DNA of 64,000 nucleotides, from positions 310,001-374,000 of the forward strand of contig NZ_CP151076.1 of the NCBI RefSeq assembly GCF_038096165.1. The letters are read 5' to 3'. The position numbers were made by a program, and so were the translations under genes. The DNA comes from Pseudomonas sp. G.S.17 (GTDB taxonomy: Bacteria; Pseudomonadota; Gammaproteobacteria; Pseudomonadales; Pseudomonadaceae). Below are positions 8,470 to 16,582 of the stretch, piece after piece. The notes beneath the pieces were generated by a model. It worked only from the letters and a program-made list of their open reading frames with translations, did not search any database and had not been told where the DNA came from. Within the stretch, counting starts at the first letter, position 1. The number at the start of each line of letters is the position of its first letter.

Positions 8470-9252
8470 ATGAAAAAGACGTTTTTGTTGACCGCTCTGG
8501 CGGCTGCGCTTTCGATTGGCCTGGCTCACGCGGGCGAAAAACTGGTGGTCGGCGCGACACCGGTTCCTCACGCTGAAATTCTTGAGCTGATCAAGCCTCA
8601 ACTGGCCAAAGAAGGCGTGGACCTGGAAATCAAGGTTTTCACTGACTACGTACAGCCTAACGTTCAACTCAACGAAAAACGCCTGGACGCCAACTACTTC
8701 CAGACCAAGCCTTATCTGGATGGCTTCAACAAAGGCAAGGGCGCGACTCTGGTTACCGGCGTTGGCGTTCACGTTGAACCGTTTGGCGGCTACTCCAAGA
8801 AGTACAAGTCGCTGACTGACCTGCCGGAAGGCGCAACCATCGCCATCCCTAACGAAGGCAGCAATGCCGGTCGCGCTCTGTTGCTGTTGCAGAAAGGCGG
8901 TCTGATCACCCTGAAAGATCCGACCAACGCTCTGGCAACGCCAAAAGATATCGCCACCAACCCGAAAAAATTCAAGTTTCGCGAACTGGAATCCGCTGTG
9001 TTGCCGCGTGTTCTGGATCAGGTCGACCTGGACATGATCAACACCAACTACGCTCTTGAAGCCAAGTTGAGCCCGAAGAAAGACGCATTGATCATCGAAG
9101 GCGCTGACTCGCCGTACGTCAACTATCTGGTGACCCGTACCGATAACGCGCACACCGACGCGATCGAGAAACTGTCCAAGGCGCTGACCAGCCAGCAAGT
9201 CAAAGACTTCATCAACAAGAAGTACGATGGCGCGGTTGTGCCAGCGTTCTGA
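8470..9252 (+). CDS. metQ: MetQ/NlpA-family periplasmic substrate-binding protein
   Basis: A 260-aa periplasmic binding protein of the MetQ/NlpA (Lipoprotein_9) family, which binds methionine or related thio compounds for an ABC importer. The signal peptide (residues 1-21, ending LAHA) is followed by KLVVGATPVPHAEILE, the family's usual mature N-terminus. There is no lipobox cysteine, so it should be a soluble periplasmic protein and not a lipoprotein. YADYVQPN-like and DANYFQTKPYL segments are family hallmarks. No metN or metI partner lies beside it, so it must share a transporter encoded elsewhere. It stands before a sulfonate-type operon, fitting a sulfur-starvation role. The SD is AAGGA. 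Confidence 0.92.
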   Translation: MKKTFLLTALAAALSIGLAHAGEKLVVGATPVPHAEILELIKPQLAKEGVDLEIKVFTDYVQPNVQLNEKRLDANYFQTKPYLDGFNKGKGATLVTGVGVHVEPFGGYSKKYKSLTDLPEGATIAIPNEGSNAGRALLLLQKGGLITLKDPTNALATPKDIATNPKKFKFRELESAVLPRVLDQVDLDMINTNYALEAKLSPKKDALIIEGADSPYVNYLVTRTDNAHTDAIEKLSKALTSQQVKDFINKKYDGAVVPAF

Positions 9253-9277
9253 TTGACGCTGTAAACCTGTAATACCC

Positions 9278-9314
9278 AACGCCGGCACTGGCAGCAGTGT
9301 CGGCGTTTTGTTTT
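9278..9314 (+). terminator. intrinsic terminator of metQ
   Basis: AACGCCGGCACTG pairs with CAGTGTCGGCGTT (one G-T pair) and is followed by TTGTTTT. It lies 26 bp after the metQ stop codon. Confidence 0.85.
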
Positions 9315-9346
9315 GCGGATAGACCGGTTCGTTGCAGCGAGGCTTG

Positions 9347-9407
9347 TGTAGGACCGGCTTTAGCCGGGAGGGCATTTGACGCTCTCGCGACTAAAGTCGC
9401 TCCTACG
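9347..9407. repeat. REP pair (GTAGGACCGGCTTTAGCCGGGAG type)
   Basis: TGTAGGACCGGCTTTAGCCG is followed by a diverged opposite copy, CGCGACTAAAGTCGCTCCTAC, as in Pseudomonas REP doublets. It lies between the metQ terminator and the dioxygenase promoter region. Confidence 0.8.
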
Positions 9408-9429
9408 GTCGATTCGCGCCAATGGTTCG

Positions 9430-9543
9430 CGGCACTATCTAGCTCAATCCGAACTATCCATATGCGATAACGATATTTAAATTTAGATTCTTATATCTAT
9501 AAAGTCATGACTCTTAACCACCAGTCTTCTGGAGTCGGAGTTC
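9430..9543 (+). promoter_or_regulatory. AT-rich promoter region of the sulfonate operon
   Basis: A markedly AT-rich stretch (for example CGATATTTAAATTTAG around 9470) precedes the dioxygenase gene, which has the SD GGAGTCGGAG. Such AT-rich upstream regions are common at CysB-dependent sulfur-starvation promoters. No exact operator or -35/-10 pair could be fixed by eye. Confidence 0.4.
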
Positions 9544-10440
9544 ATGTCAGCATCCTCCCTCGCGTCATCGCCCGTCCAAGCCGATTCTCAACAGTTTGAG
9601 GTGCGTCCGTTCGCTGCAAACGTGGGGGCGGAAATCGTTGGGCTGGATTTATCCCGGCCGCTGAATGACGCCGACTTCGCGCGCGTTCACCAGGCGCATC
9701 TGGATTACCACGTTGTAGTGTTCCGCGATCAGCAGATTACGCCGCAGCAACAGATCGATTTCAGCCGCCGTTTTGGCATCCTGCAAATCCATGTGCTCAA
9801 ACAGTTCCTGCTGGCCAACCACCCGGAAATTCTCATCGTTTCCAACATTGTTGAAGACGGCCAGCCGATTGGCCTGGGCGATGCCGGCAAATATTGGCAT
9901 TCGGACCTGTCCTACAAGGAACTGCCGAGCCTGGGTTCAATGCTGCACGCTCAGGAACTGCCAGGCGAAGGCGGCGATACCTTGTTCGCCGATATGCATC
10001 TGGCCTGGGACACGCTGCCGCAACATTTGCGCGATGCTGTCAAAGGTCGCTCTGCGGTGCATAACTACACCGCGCGCTACAGCGAAGGCGATAACGCCGC
10101 CAGCTGGCGCCCGAAACTGACGCCGGAGCAATTGGCCCAGGTGGTCGAAGTGACCCATCCGATTGTGCGGACTCACCCGGAAAACGGCCGCAAGGCGTTG
10201 TTCGTCAGTGAAGGTTTCACCACACGTATCGTCGGCCTGTCGGAAGACGAAAGCCGGGCACTGCTGAACGAAATCTACGCCCACAGCGTGCGTCCCGAGC
10301 ATGTCTATCGCCATCAGTGGCAGCCGCATGATCTGGTGTTCTGGGACAACCGTTCGCTGATCCACCTGGCTGCCGGTTGCCCGCCGCAGCTGCGCCGCAA
10401 ACTCTTTCGCACGACCATTCAGGGCGATGCGCCGTTCTGA
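9544..10440 (+). CDS. TauD/TfdA-family alpha-ketoglutarate-dependent dioxygenase
   Basis: A 298-aa Fe(II)/2-oxoglutarate-dependent dioxygenase of the TauD/TfdA family. These cytoplasmic enzymes hydroxylate sulfonates, sulfate esters or related compounds and so release sulfite or sulfate. The iron-binding HxD is in YWHSDLSY (H119, D121) and the distal histidine is in NRSLIHLA (H274). The conserved arginine for 2-oxoglutarate lies in RRKLFRTT. The length matches the family. It heads a same-strand set with ABC ATPase, permease and binding protein genes of the sulfonate type, so it probably desulfonates the imported substrate. The exact substrate (taurine, alkyl sulfate or other) cannot be told from sequence. 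Confidence 0.93.
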   Translation: MSASSLASSPVQADSQQFEVRPFAANVGAEIVGLDLSRPLNDADFARVHQAHLDYHVVVFRDQQITPQQQIDFSRRFGILQIHVLKQFLLANHPEILIVSNIVEDGQPIGLGDAGKYWHSDLSYKELPSLGSMLHAQELPGEGGDTLFADMHLAWDTLPQHLRDAVKGRSAVHNYTARYSEGDNAASWRPKLTPEQLAQVVEVTHPIVRTHPENGRKALFVSEGFTTRIVGLSEDESRALLNEIYAHSVRPEHVYRHQWQPHDLVFWDNRSLIHLAAGCPPQLRRKLFRTTIQGDAPF

Positions 10441-10456
10441 TTCCGGGAGCTTTTCC

Positions 10457-11338
10457 ATGAATGCTGTTCTGCAAAGCCACACGGCTAGCGAAAGCTCGAT
10501 CGCGCCACAGGTCAACCAGCCCGCCGCTGAAGCCCTGTTGCAAGTCCAGAACGTTAGCCTTGAATACCGCACCCCCGAACGCGTGGTGCGGGCGACTCAT
10601 CAGGTGAGCTTCGAGGTTGATCCGGCTGACCGCTTCGTCCTGCTTGGCCCTTCGGGTTGCGGGAAATCGACACTGCTTAAAGCCGTCGCGGGTTTTATCA
10701 AACCCAGCGAGGGGCAAATTCGCCTGGCCGGAACCGAAGTCAGCGAGCCTGGCCCGGACCGCATCGTGGTGTTTCAGGAATTCGACCAGCTGCCGCCCTG
10801 GAAAACCGTGATCCAGAACGTGATGTTCCCGCTGCTGGCCTCGCGCACCTTGAAGCGCAAGGAGGCCGAAGAACGCGCGCATTATTACCTGGCGAAAGTC
10901 GGCCTGAGCGCCTTCGCCGACGCCTACCCACACACTTTGTCCGGCGGCATGAAAGCCCGCGTGGCGATTGCCCGTGCGCTGGCGATGCAACCGAAAATCC
11001 TGCTGATGGACGAACCTTTCGCGGCGCTTGATGCGCTGACCCGCCGCAAGATGCAGGAAGAACTGCTGGAACTGTGGGAAGAAGTGCGTTTCACCTTGCT
11101 GTTCGTGACGCACTCCATCGAAGAAGCGCTGGTGGTCGGCAACCGTATTTTGCTGCTGTCGCCGCATCCCGGTCGCGTCCGGGCGGAAATCAACAGCCAT
11201 CAATACGACCTGAAAAGCCTTGGCGGCGTGGGTTTCCAGAACACCGCCCAGCGCATTCATCGCTTGCTGTTCGACGAAGGCGAGACCGATTCGGTGGATC
11301 GTGAATTGAGCTTTCAGGACATTCGGATCGCTTACTAA
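10457..11338 (+). CDS. sulfonate/nitrate-type ABC transporter ATPase
   Basis: A 293-aa ABC transporter ATPase of the SsuB/TauB type. Walker A is GPSGCGKST (64-72), the Q loop is at Q107, the signature LSGGM is at 161-165 and Walker B ILLMDEP is at 181-187, followed by the H-loop in VTHSIEEA. The start at 10457 has the SD GGGAG; an upstream in-frame ATG at 10427 would overlap the dioxygenase gene and adds no conserved sequence. It lies 16 bp after the dioxygenase gene. The protein should energise import through the permease encoded after a REP element at 11352-11441. Confidence 0.93.
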   Translation: MNAVLQSHTASESSIAPQVNQPAAEALLQVQNVSLEYRTPERVVRATHQVSFEVDPADRFVLLGPSGCGKSTLLKAVAGFIKPSEGQIRLAGTEVSEPGPDRIVVFQEFDQLPPWKTVIQNVMFPLLASRTLKRKEAEERAHYYLAKVGLSAFADAYPHTLSGGMKARVAIARALAMQPKILLMDEPFAALDALTRRKMQEELLELWEEVRFTLLFVTHSIEEALVVGNRILLLSPHPGRVRAEINSHQYDLKSLGGVGFQNTAQRIHRLLFDEGETDSVDRELSFQDIRIAY

Positions 11339-11351
11339 TACTACGACCCAT

Positions 11352-11441
11352 TGTGGGAGCGAGCTTGCTCGCGAAGAGGCCAGGTCAGACGATGTAAATC
11401 ACCGTCTGCTATCAGCCTTCGCGAGCAAGCTCGCTCCCACA
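11352..11441. repeat. REP pair inside the ABC operon
   Basis: TGTGGGAGCGAGCTTGCTCG and its inverse CGAGCAAGCTCGCTCCCACA form a long inverted repeat between ATPase and permease genes. Such REPs inside operons often affect mRNA stability and relative expression. Confidence 0.88.
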
Positions 11442-11472
11442 GGGTGAGTTACGCACAACAGAGAACCAAACC

Positions 11473-12339
11473 ATGAGCCTTGCACCCCCCATTCGTGAAG
11501 AATACGAAGTCACGCTCGAGCCGTTCACCCAGGAAGAACTGGCCCGTGAAATCCCGTTGGCGCAACGCATCTGGCAACTGAGCTGGGTGCGCAAGAGCGT
11601 GATCCTGATCCTGCTGGCCGTGATCTGGGAAGTTGCCGCGCGGATTCAGAACAACGACTTGCTGCTGCCCAGTTTCCTGCAAACCGCAGCGGCGTTTTAC
11701 GACGGCATTCTCAGCGGCGAATTGCTCGGCAAAGTGTGGATTTCCCTCACCGTACTGATTCAGGGCTATTTGATCGGCATCGTGCTGGCCTTCGCCCTGA
11801 CCACACTGGCGGTTTCCACCCAATTGGGCCGCGACCTGCTCAGCACCTTGACCGCCATGTTCAACCCGTTGCCGGCCATCGCGTTGCTGCCGTTGTCCTT
11901 GCTGTGGTTTGGTCTGGGTCAGAACAGCCTGATTTTCGTATTGGTGCATTCGGTGTTGTGGGCATTGGCGCTCAACACGTATGCGGGCTTTCTCGGGGTT
12001 TCCGAAACCCAGCGCATGGCCGGTCGCAACTACGGTCTCAAAGGCTTGCGTTTTGTCTGGTACATCCTGATCCCGGCTGCGCTGCCGTCGATCCTGGCCG
12101 GTCTGAAAATCGGCTGGGCTTTCGCCTGGCGCACCTTGATCGCCGCCGAGCTGGTATTTGGCGCGTCGTCCGGCAAGGGCGGCCTGGGCTGGTACATCTT
12201 CCAGAATCGCAACGAGCTGTACACCGACAAGGTTTTCGCCGGGCTGGCTGCGGTGATCCTGATCGGCCTGCTGGTGGAAAACCTGCTGTTCGCCAACATC
12301 GAACGCCTGACCGTCAAACGCTGGGGCATGCAGCGCTGA
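11473..12339 (+). CDS. sulfonate/nitrate-type ABC transporter permease
   Basis: A 288-aa inner-membrane permease of the SsuC/TauC (BPD_transp_1) family. A polar N-terminus of about 40 residues is followed by a first membrane segment (VILILLAVIWEVAA) and about five more. The cytoplasmic EAA-type loop that contacts the ATPase is visible around GRNYGLKGLRFVWYILIPAALP. WGWAFAWRTLIAAEL-like sequence near residue 215 is typical for the family. It belongs to the operon headed by the TauD-like dioxygenase, despite the REP element separating it from the ATPase gene. Confidence 0.93.
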   Translation: MSLAPPIREEYEVTLEPFTQEELAREIPLAQRIWQLSWVRKSVILILLAVIWEVAARIQNNDLLLPSFLQTAAAFYDGILSGELLGKVWISLTVLIQGYLIGIVLAFALTTLAVSTQLGRDLLSTLTAMFNPLPAIALLPLSLLWFGLGQNSLIFVLVHSVLWALALNTYAGFLGVSETQRMAGRNYGLKGLRFVWYILIPAALPSILAGLKIGWAFAWRTLIAAELVFGASSGKGGLGWYIFQNRNELYTDKVFAGLAAVILIGLLVENLLFANIERLTVKRWGMQR

Positions 12340-12361
12340 CTTGATTGAAATTCCTACATCT

Positions 12362-12407
12362 GTTGGAGGCTTGCCGCGTTATCGCTCTTCGCGTGCAAGC
12401 CTCCAAC
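12362..12407. repeat. inverted repeat between permease and binding-protein genes
   Basis: GTTGGAGGCTTGC and GCAAGCCTCCAAC form a perfect 13-bp stem around a 20-bp loop. It resembles the GGAGGCTTGCCCGCGA-type REP of this genome, though the conserved CCCGCGA part has decayed. Confidence 0.75.
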
Positions 12408-12426
12408 GAATCCTAATGAGGTTTAC

Positions 12427-13434
12427 ATGGCAATTTCTTTTAAACACCCAGCCCTCATCGCGCTGGCCGCAACCATAGGTCTGCTCAGCAGCGGCGCTCA
12501 GGCCGAAGGCAAGATCAGCATCGCCCAGCAGTTTGGTATCGGCTATCTGATCCTCGACGTGGTGCGCGATCAGCAGTTGATCGAGAAACACGGCAAGGAG
12601 CAGGGCGTTGAGATCAAGGTCGACTGGAACAGCATTTCCGGCGCCACCGCGATGAATGAAGCCTTGCTGGCTGGCGCGCTGGACGTGGTGTCGGCTGGCG
12701 TGCCGCCGATGCTGACTATCTGGGACCGCACCAAAGGCAAACAGAACGTCAAGGCCATCGCCTCGCTGGGTTCGATGCCCAACTACTTGCTGACCAACAA
12801 TCCCAACGTGAAAACCCTCAAGGATTTCACCGAGAAGGATCGCCTCGCTGTGCCAGCCGCTGGCGTGGGCTTCCAGTCGCGCACCTTGCAGATCGAAACC
12901 GCCAAGCAGTTCGGCAATGACAACTTCAAGAAATTCGACAACATTTCCGTGAGCCTGGCCCACCCGGACGCCACCTCGGCGCTGATCGCTGGCGGCTCGG
13001 AAATCAACTCGCACTTCTCCAGCCCGCCGTTCCAGTACCAGGAACTGGAAAACCCCAACGTGCACAAAGTGCTGAGTTCCTATGACGTGCTGGGCGGTCA
13101 GGCAACGTTCAACGTGCTCTACACCACGCAGAAATTCCACGACGAAAACCCGAAAACCTACAAAGCGTTCTATGACGCGCTGGCTGAAGCAGAGAAGATC
13201 ATCAAGGCCGACATGCCCGCTGCCGCCAAGACCTACATCAAGGTCGAGCAGTCCAAACTGCCGCTGGCGCTGGTCGAGAAAATCGTCGCCGATCCGGAAA
13301 TCGACTTCACCGTCGTGCCGCAGCGCACCTTCATCTACGCCGAAAAACTGCAGGAACTGGGCGTGTTGAAAAACAAGGCAGCGAGCTGGAAGGATTACTT
13401 CTTCGAAGAAGCGCATGGTGGTGCGGGTAGCTGA
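12427..13434 (+). CDS. sulfonate-type ABC transporter periplasmic binding protein
   Basis: A 335-aa periplasmic binding protein of the NMT1/SsuA-like group. The signal peptide covers about residues 1-26 (ending GAQA). The mature chain begins GKISIAQQFGIGYLILDVV and contains the ligand-site type segment ISGATAMNEALLAGALDVV, typical of nitrate/sulfonate/taurine binding proteins. It is the last gene of the dioxygenase-ABC set; having the binding protein last rather than first is unusual for this transporter class. The substrate is likely an organosulfur compound, inferred from the dioxygenase partner. Confidence 0.9.
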   Translation: MAISFKHPALIALAATIGLLSSGAQAEGKISIAQQFGIGYLILDVVRDQQLIEKHGKEQGVEIKVDWNSISGATAMNEALLAGALDVVSAGVPPMLTIWDRTKGKQNVKAIASLGSMPNYLLTNNPNVKTLKDFTEKDRLAVPAAGVGFQSRTLQIETAKQFGNDNFKKFDNISVSLAHPDATSALIAGGSEINSHFSSPPFQYQELENPNVHKVLSSYDVLGGQATFNVLYTTQKFHDENPKTYKAFYDALAEAEKIIKADMPAAAKTYIKVEQSKLPLALVEKIVADPEIDFTVVPQRTFIYAEKLQELGVLKNKAASWKDYFFEEAHGGAGS

Positions 13435-13450
13435 TTATATTGCTGACCCT

Positions 13451-13555
13451 GTTGGAGCGAGGCTTGCCCGCGAAGAGTCCAGACCAGCCAACAGATCTGT
13501 TGGCTGGTCCACCGATTCGCGAGCAAGGTGGATCGCCACCCGGTCGCTCCTACGG
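13451..13555. repeat. REP doublet with perfect 28-bp palindrome
   Basis: GTTGGAGCGAGGCTTGCCCG starts the element and a diverged inverse ends it at 13555. Between them 13482-13509 is a perfect palindrome with half-site GACCAGCCAACAGA. The whole element can form a cruciform or a long mRNA hairpin after the operon and could end its transcript. Confidence 0.75.
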
Positions 13556-13639
13556 ATTTTGAGCAAATTCCTACGTCCTACAGACGTTTCCTGCATCCAT
13601 TTCCTTATCCCTTGCGTGAAGTTTCCGAGAAAATCCCGA

Positions 13640-13727
13640 GCCCTTGCGCCCGTCAATTGCGGGCATTAGTCTGCGTCCCGTCACTCAATTGCAGTGATAG
13701 GGCTTAGCGAGTACAAGGGAAATAATA
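13640..13727 (+). promoter_or_regulatory. structured leader of the first DUF3077-type gene
   Basis: The sequence just upstream of the small gene holds CCCGTCAATTGCGGG and then a hairpin TCACTCAATTGCAGTGA (13681-13697), lying between ATTAGTCTGC and GGCTTAGCGAG. The AAGGGAAATAAT SD precedes the ATG. The second gene of this family in the window, at 53383, also has a hairpin leader with TTTAGTCGC motifs. Confidence 0.4.
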
Positions 13728-13940
13728 ATGCTCAAGGCAACCTCAGATTCAGCACCATTCTCACTCGAAACATCCTTGCTGCACGTCGCTGAATTGCTCA
13801 GCTGCGCCGCCGCTACCGCCTACGAAACCGGCGACTGCCTGAACGGCCCGAAACGCGATCTGGCGTTCTCGGTGGTGCATCTGATCACCATGGCCAAAAC
13901 CGAACTGGAACGCTCGCTGGATCACGTCGAAGAGCGTTGA
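13728..13940 (+). CDS. small DUF3077-like protein
   Basis: A 70-aa protein with the core pattern LLHVAELLSCAAATAYETGD followed by an amphipathic helix (LAFSVVHLITMAKTELERSL). This matches the small helical DUF3077/DUF6124-type proteins that are abundant and multi-copy in Pseudomonas and have no known function. A paralogue with the same TCAAATAYE-type core is at 53383-53670. No membrane segment or signal peptide is present. SD AAGGG and the conserved core support the start. Confidence 0.8.
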   Translation: MLKATSDSAPFSLETSLLHVAELLSCAAATAYETGDCLNGPKRDLAFSVVHLITMAKTELERSLDHVEER

Positions 13941-13980
13941 GATTGCCAGCTCAACCTGAGCCAAAAATCCGCTAGCCCCA

Positions 13981-14106
13981 TTCGCGGGCAAGCCTCGCTC
14001 CAACGGAGCACGTGTTCAGTTACTTGCGTTGACAAAAATACTCACTGATAAGTCTCATACTTCGCCCCGCCCCGCCCCGCCGATCCGTTGGAGGCTTGCC
14101 CGCGAA
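13981..14106. repeat. REP pair (GGAGGCTTGCCCGCGA type)
   Basis: TTCGCGGGCAAGCCTCGCTC at 13981 and the inverse GGAGGCTTGCCCGCGAA ending at 14106 flank about 80 bp that includes a short CCCCGCC repetition. The pair lies between convergent genes. Confidence 0.75.
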
Positions 14107-14138
14107 AACTGTAGCTCGGGCGACTTCCACCTGAAACC

Positions 14139-15299
14139 TCAATCCGGCCAATGCCACGCCGGCGCATCCAGCATTCCTTGCCCGACAATCCCCGTCTGCC
14201 CCAGCACCTTTTCCAGTTCAATGGCGTTGCATTCCGGGTCTTGCCCAAGTGCGGCGATGAGGCGCGAGGCGTGGGAAACCACCCACATCTGGCAGCTATG
14301 CGAAGCCTTGATAATCAATCGGGCCAGTGCCGGAAGTAGATCAGGATGCAGGCTGGTTTCCGGTTCGTTGAGGACCATCATCGTGGGTGGGCGTGGGGTG
14401 AGCAGGGCGGCGATCAGCAGCAGATAGCGCAAGGTGCCGTCTGACAGTTCGGCTGCCGAAAGTGGCCGCAGTAAACCTTCCTGATGGAACAGCACCGCGA
14501 ACTGGCCGCCGGGTACGGCGTCGATTTTCAGGCTTGCACCGGGGAAGGCGTCGCTGATGGCGGCATGCAGCGCCTGGGAATCACCGATTTCTAGAATGGT
14601 TTGCAACGCAGCGGCCAGGTCGCGGCCGTCGTGATGCAGCACCGGCGTGCGGGTGCCAAGTTGCGGGCGGCGTACTGGCGCGTCGGCGTCGCTGCGAAAG
14701 TGATCATAAAAGCGCCAGCCGCGAATGGTTTCCCGCAGTTGCAGGACTTCCGGGCAACTGCGCATGCTGCCGACCTGATCGAACAGGCTGTCAAACGCCT
14801 GCGTGTGCTGCGCCAGGACATCCCAGTCCCGGCCTTCGCGAGCGCGGATCATCGGGCCGCTGCGTTGCACCAGCAAACTCGCCGGGCGAAACAGCGGTCC
14901 GGCCCAGATGCATTCCTTCTTGATCTCTGGGTCCAGGGCAAACGCGCTAAGGATTTTGTCCGGCAGGCCCAGAGAAATGGCGTAGCTGAAATCTTCCCCG
15001 GCAAATCCGAGGCGCAGGCGTCTGACGTGCTGCCGTGGCCCGCCTTGTACCTCGACTTCGCCGTTGCGCATGCGCCGGGACAGTTTCTCCGGCCCGGCCC
15101 AGAATGTGGAGTCCAGCCCGCCTTCACGCGCCAAGGCATTGATCACCCCGCCTTGCGCCGTTTCGGCGAGCAAACGCAAGGCACGGTACAGGTTCGACTT
15201 GCCACTGCCATTGGGGCCGGTGATGACATTCAGGCGTTCCAGCGGAACGATCAGCGTGTTGATCGAGCGGTAATTGGCGACAGCCAGAGTCTTGAGCAT
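14139..15299 (-). CDS. AAA-family ATPase (OLD/RecF-like)
   Basis: A 386-aa AAA ATPase of the SMC/RecF/OLD-like group (AAA_15/AAA_21). The N-terminus LAVANYRSINTLIVPL is the typical beta-strand entry; Walker A is GPNGSGKSN (28-36). The ABC-like signature is SDGTLRYLLL and Walker B is MMVLNEPETSLHPDLLP, followed by VVSHASRL. No TOPRIM or nuclease domain is fused and no partner gene is adjacent, so it looks like a stand-alone predicted ATPase found in many Pseudomonas. The start at 15299 was chosen over 15317 because AAGGAG lies 6 bp before it. Function is not established; a DNA-repair or defence role is possible. Confidence 0.85.
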   Translation of the reverse strand: MLKTLAVANYRSINTLIVPLERLNVITGPNGSGKSNLYRALRLLAETAQGGVINALAREGGLDSTFWAGPEKLSRRMRNGEVEVQGGPRQHVRRLRLGFAGEDFSYAISLGLPDKILSAFALDPEIKKECIWAGPLFRPASLLVQRSGPMIRAREGRDWDVLAQHTQAFDSLFDQVGSMRSCPEVLQLRETIRGWRFYDHFRSDADAPVRRPQLGTRTPVLHHDGRDLAAALQTILEIGDSQALHAAISDAFPGASLKIDAVPGGQFAVLFHQEGLLRPLSAAELSDGTLRYLLLIAALLTPRPPTMMVLNEPETSLHPDLLPALARLIIKASHSCQMWVVSHASRLIAALGQDPECNAIELEKVLGQTGIVGQGMLDAPAWHWPD

Positions 15300-15448
15300 T
15301 GATGCTCCTTGCGGCATAAAACTGCCTGATATCAGTGCGTCAGGAGTTTATCTGGCCAAGGAACCCTCGGCTATGCGCAGGGTCGCATACTCACAGCGGC
15401 ATCACGCCTGATTCAGGGCCGCACCCGGCATTCGCAAAAGGAGTCTGC

Positions 15449-16582
15449 ATGCCTGCTTTCCCGTTAAGACAGGCCCCTTCAAGACTGGCCATTCTCGGAC
15501 TGGCAACAGTGTTCGTGCTGCTGGGCGGCTGCGGCGAAGATAAACCGCCGGAACCGCAACTGCCAAGGGTGCGCGTGCAGCAGGTTCAGACGATGGATTT
15601 TGCCGCGAAGGTTGCGCTGACCGGTGATATTCAGGCGCGGGTGCAGACCCAGCTTTCGTTCCGGGTCGGCGGCAAGATCATCCAGCGCATGGTGGATGTC
15701 GGCGACCGGGTGTCTGCGCGTCAGGTCCTGGCAAAGCTTGATCCCAAGGATTTGCAGACCAATGTCGATTCGGCCACTGCCGAGGTTGCAGCGCAGCAGG
15801 CGCGGGTGACGCAGACCAGCGCCGCGTTCGTGCGTCAGGAAAAACTGCTGCCCAAGGGTTACACCAGTCGCAGCGAATACGATTCGGCGCAAGCGGCGTT
15901 GCGCAGCAGCCAAAGCGCGCTCAAAGCCGCTCAGGCGCAACTGGCCAACGCCCGGGAGCAACTGGGTTACACCGCTCTGATTGCCGAAGTGCCTGGCGTC
16001 ATTACCTCGCGTCAGGCGGAAGTCGGGCAAGTGGTACAGGCGACCATGCCGATTTTCGGCCTGGCCCGCGATGGCGAGCGCGACGCGGTATTCAATGTTT
16101 ACGAATCGCTGTTCGTTGAGCCCCCCACCCATCAGCCGGTGCAAGTGACGTTACTCGACAATCCGCAGATCAAGGCCAGCGGCAAGGTGCGCGAAGTGAC
16201 GCCTGCGGTATCTGCCGAAACCGGCACGCTGCAAGTGAAAGTCGCCTTGACTCAGTTACCGGCCGGCATGGATCTGGGTTCGGTGGTCAGCGTGGCGTTG
16301 AGTGCGCCGGGCAAGGCCAGCGTTGAATTGCCATGGGCGGCGCTGACCAAAGGCCTGGGCGAGCAATTGGGCCAGCCAGCAGTGTGGGTAGTGGACGACC
16401 AAGGCAAAGTGCAACTGCGTGGCGTGACGGTCGGGCGTTATCTGACAGCCAAAGTGATTATTACCGACGGGCTGCAAGGCGGCGAAAAAGTCGTGGTCGC
16501 GGGTGGGCAGTTGTTGCATCCAGACATGCACGTCGAAGTGGCTGACACTGAGCCAAAGCAGACGGTAGGAACGCAACCATGA
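15449..16582 (+). CDS. triA: RND efflux periplasmic adaptor (first of two), TriA-like
   Basis: A 377-aa membrane fusion protein. The N-terminus carries a lipoprotein signal with lipobox LLGGC. The biotinyl-lipoyl half-motifs (FRVGGKIIQRMVDVGDRV and the second half after the coiled coil) flank a helical hairpin of about residues 110-170 rich in Ala and Gln. Beta-barrel and membrane-proximal domains follow. The SD AAAAGGAG supports the ATG at 15449. It overlaps the second adaptor gene by 4 bp. Two adaptors before one RND pump is the arrangement of the TriABC triclosan efflux system of Pseudomonas aeruginosa; assignment rests on that arrangement plus family features. Confidence 0.88.
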   Translation: MPAFPLRQAPSRLAILGLATVFVLLGGCGEDKPPEPQLPRVRVQQVQTMDFAAKVALTGDIQARVQTQLSFRVGGKIIQRMVDVGDRVSARQVLAKLDPKDLQTNVDSATAEVAAQQARVTQTSAAFVRQEKLLPKGYTSRSEYDSAQAALRSSQSALKAAQAQLANAREQLGYTALIAEVPGVITSRQAEVGQVVQATMPIFGLARDGERDAVFNVYESLFVEPPTHQPVQVTLLDNPQIKASGKVREVTPAVSAETGTLQVKVALTQLPAGMDLGSVVSVALSAPGKASVELPWAALTKGLGEQLGQPAVWVVDDQGKVQLRGVTVGRYLTAKVIITDGLQGGEKVVVAGGQLLHPDMHVEVADTEPKQTVGTQP

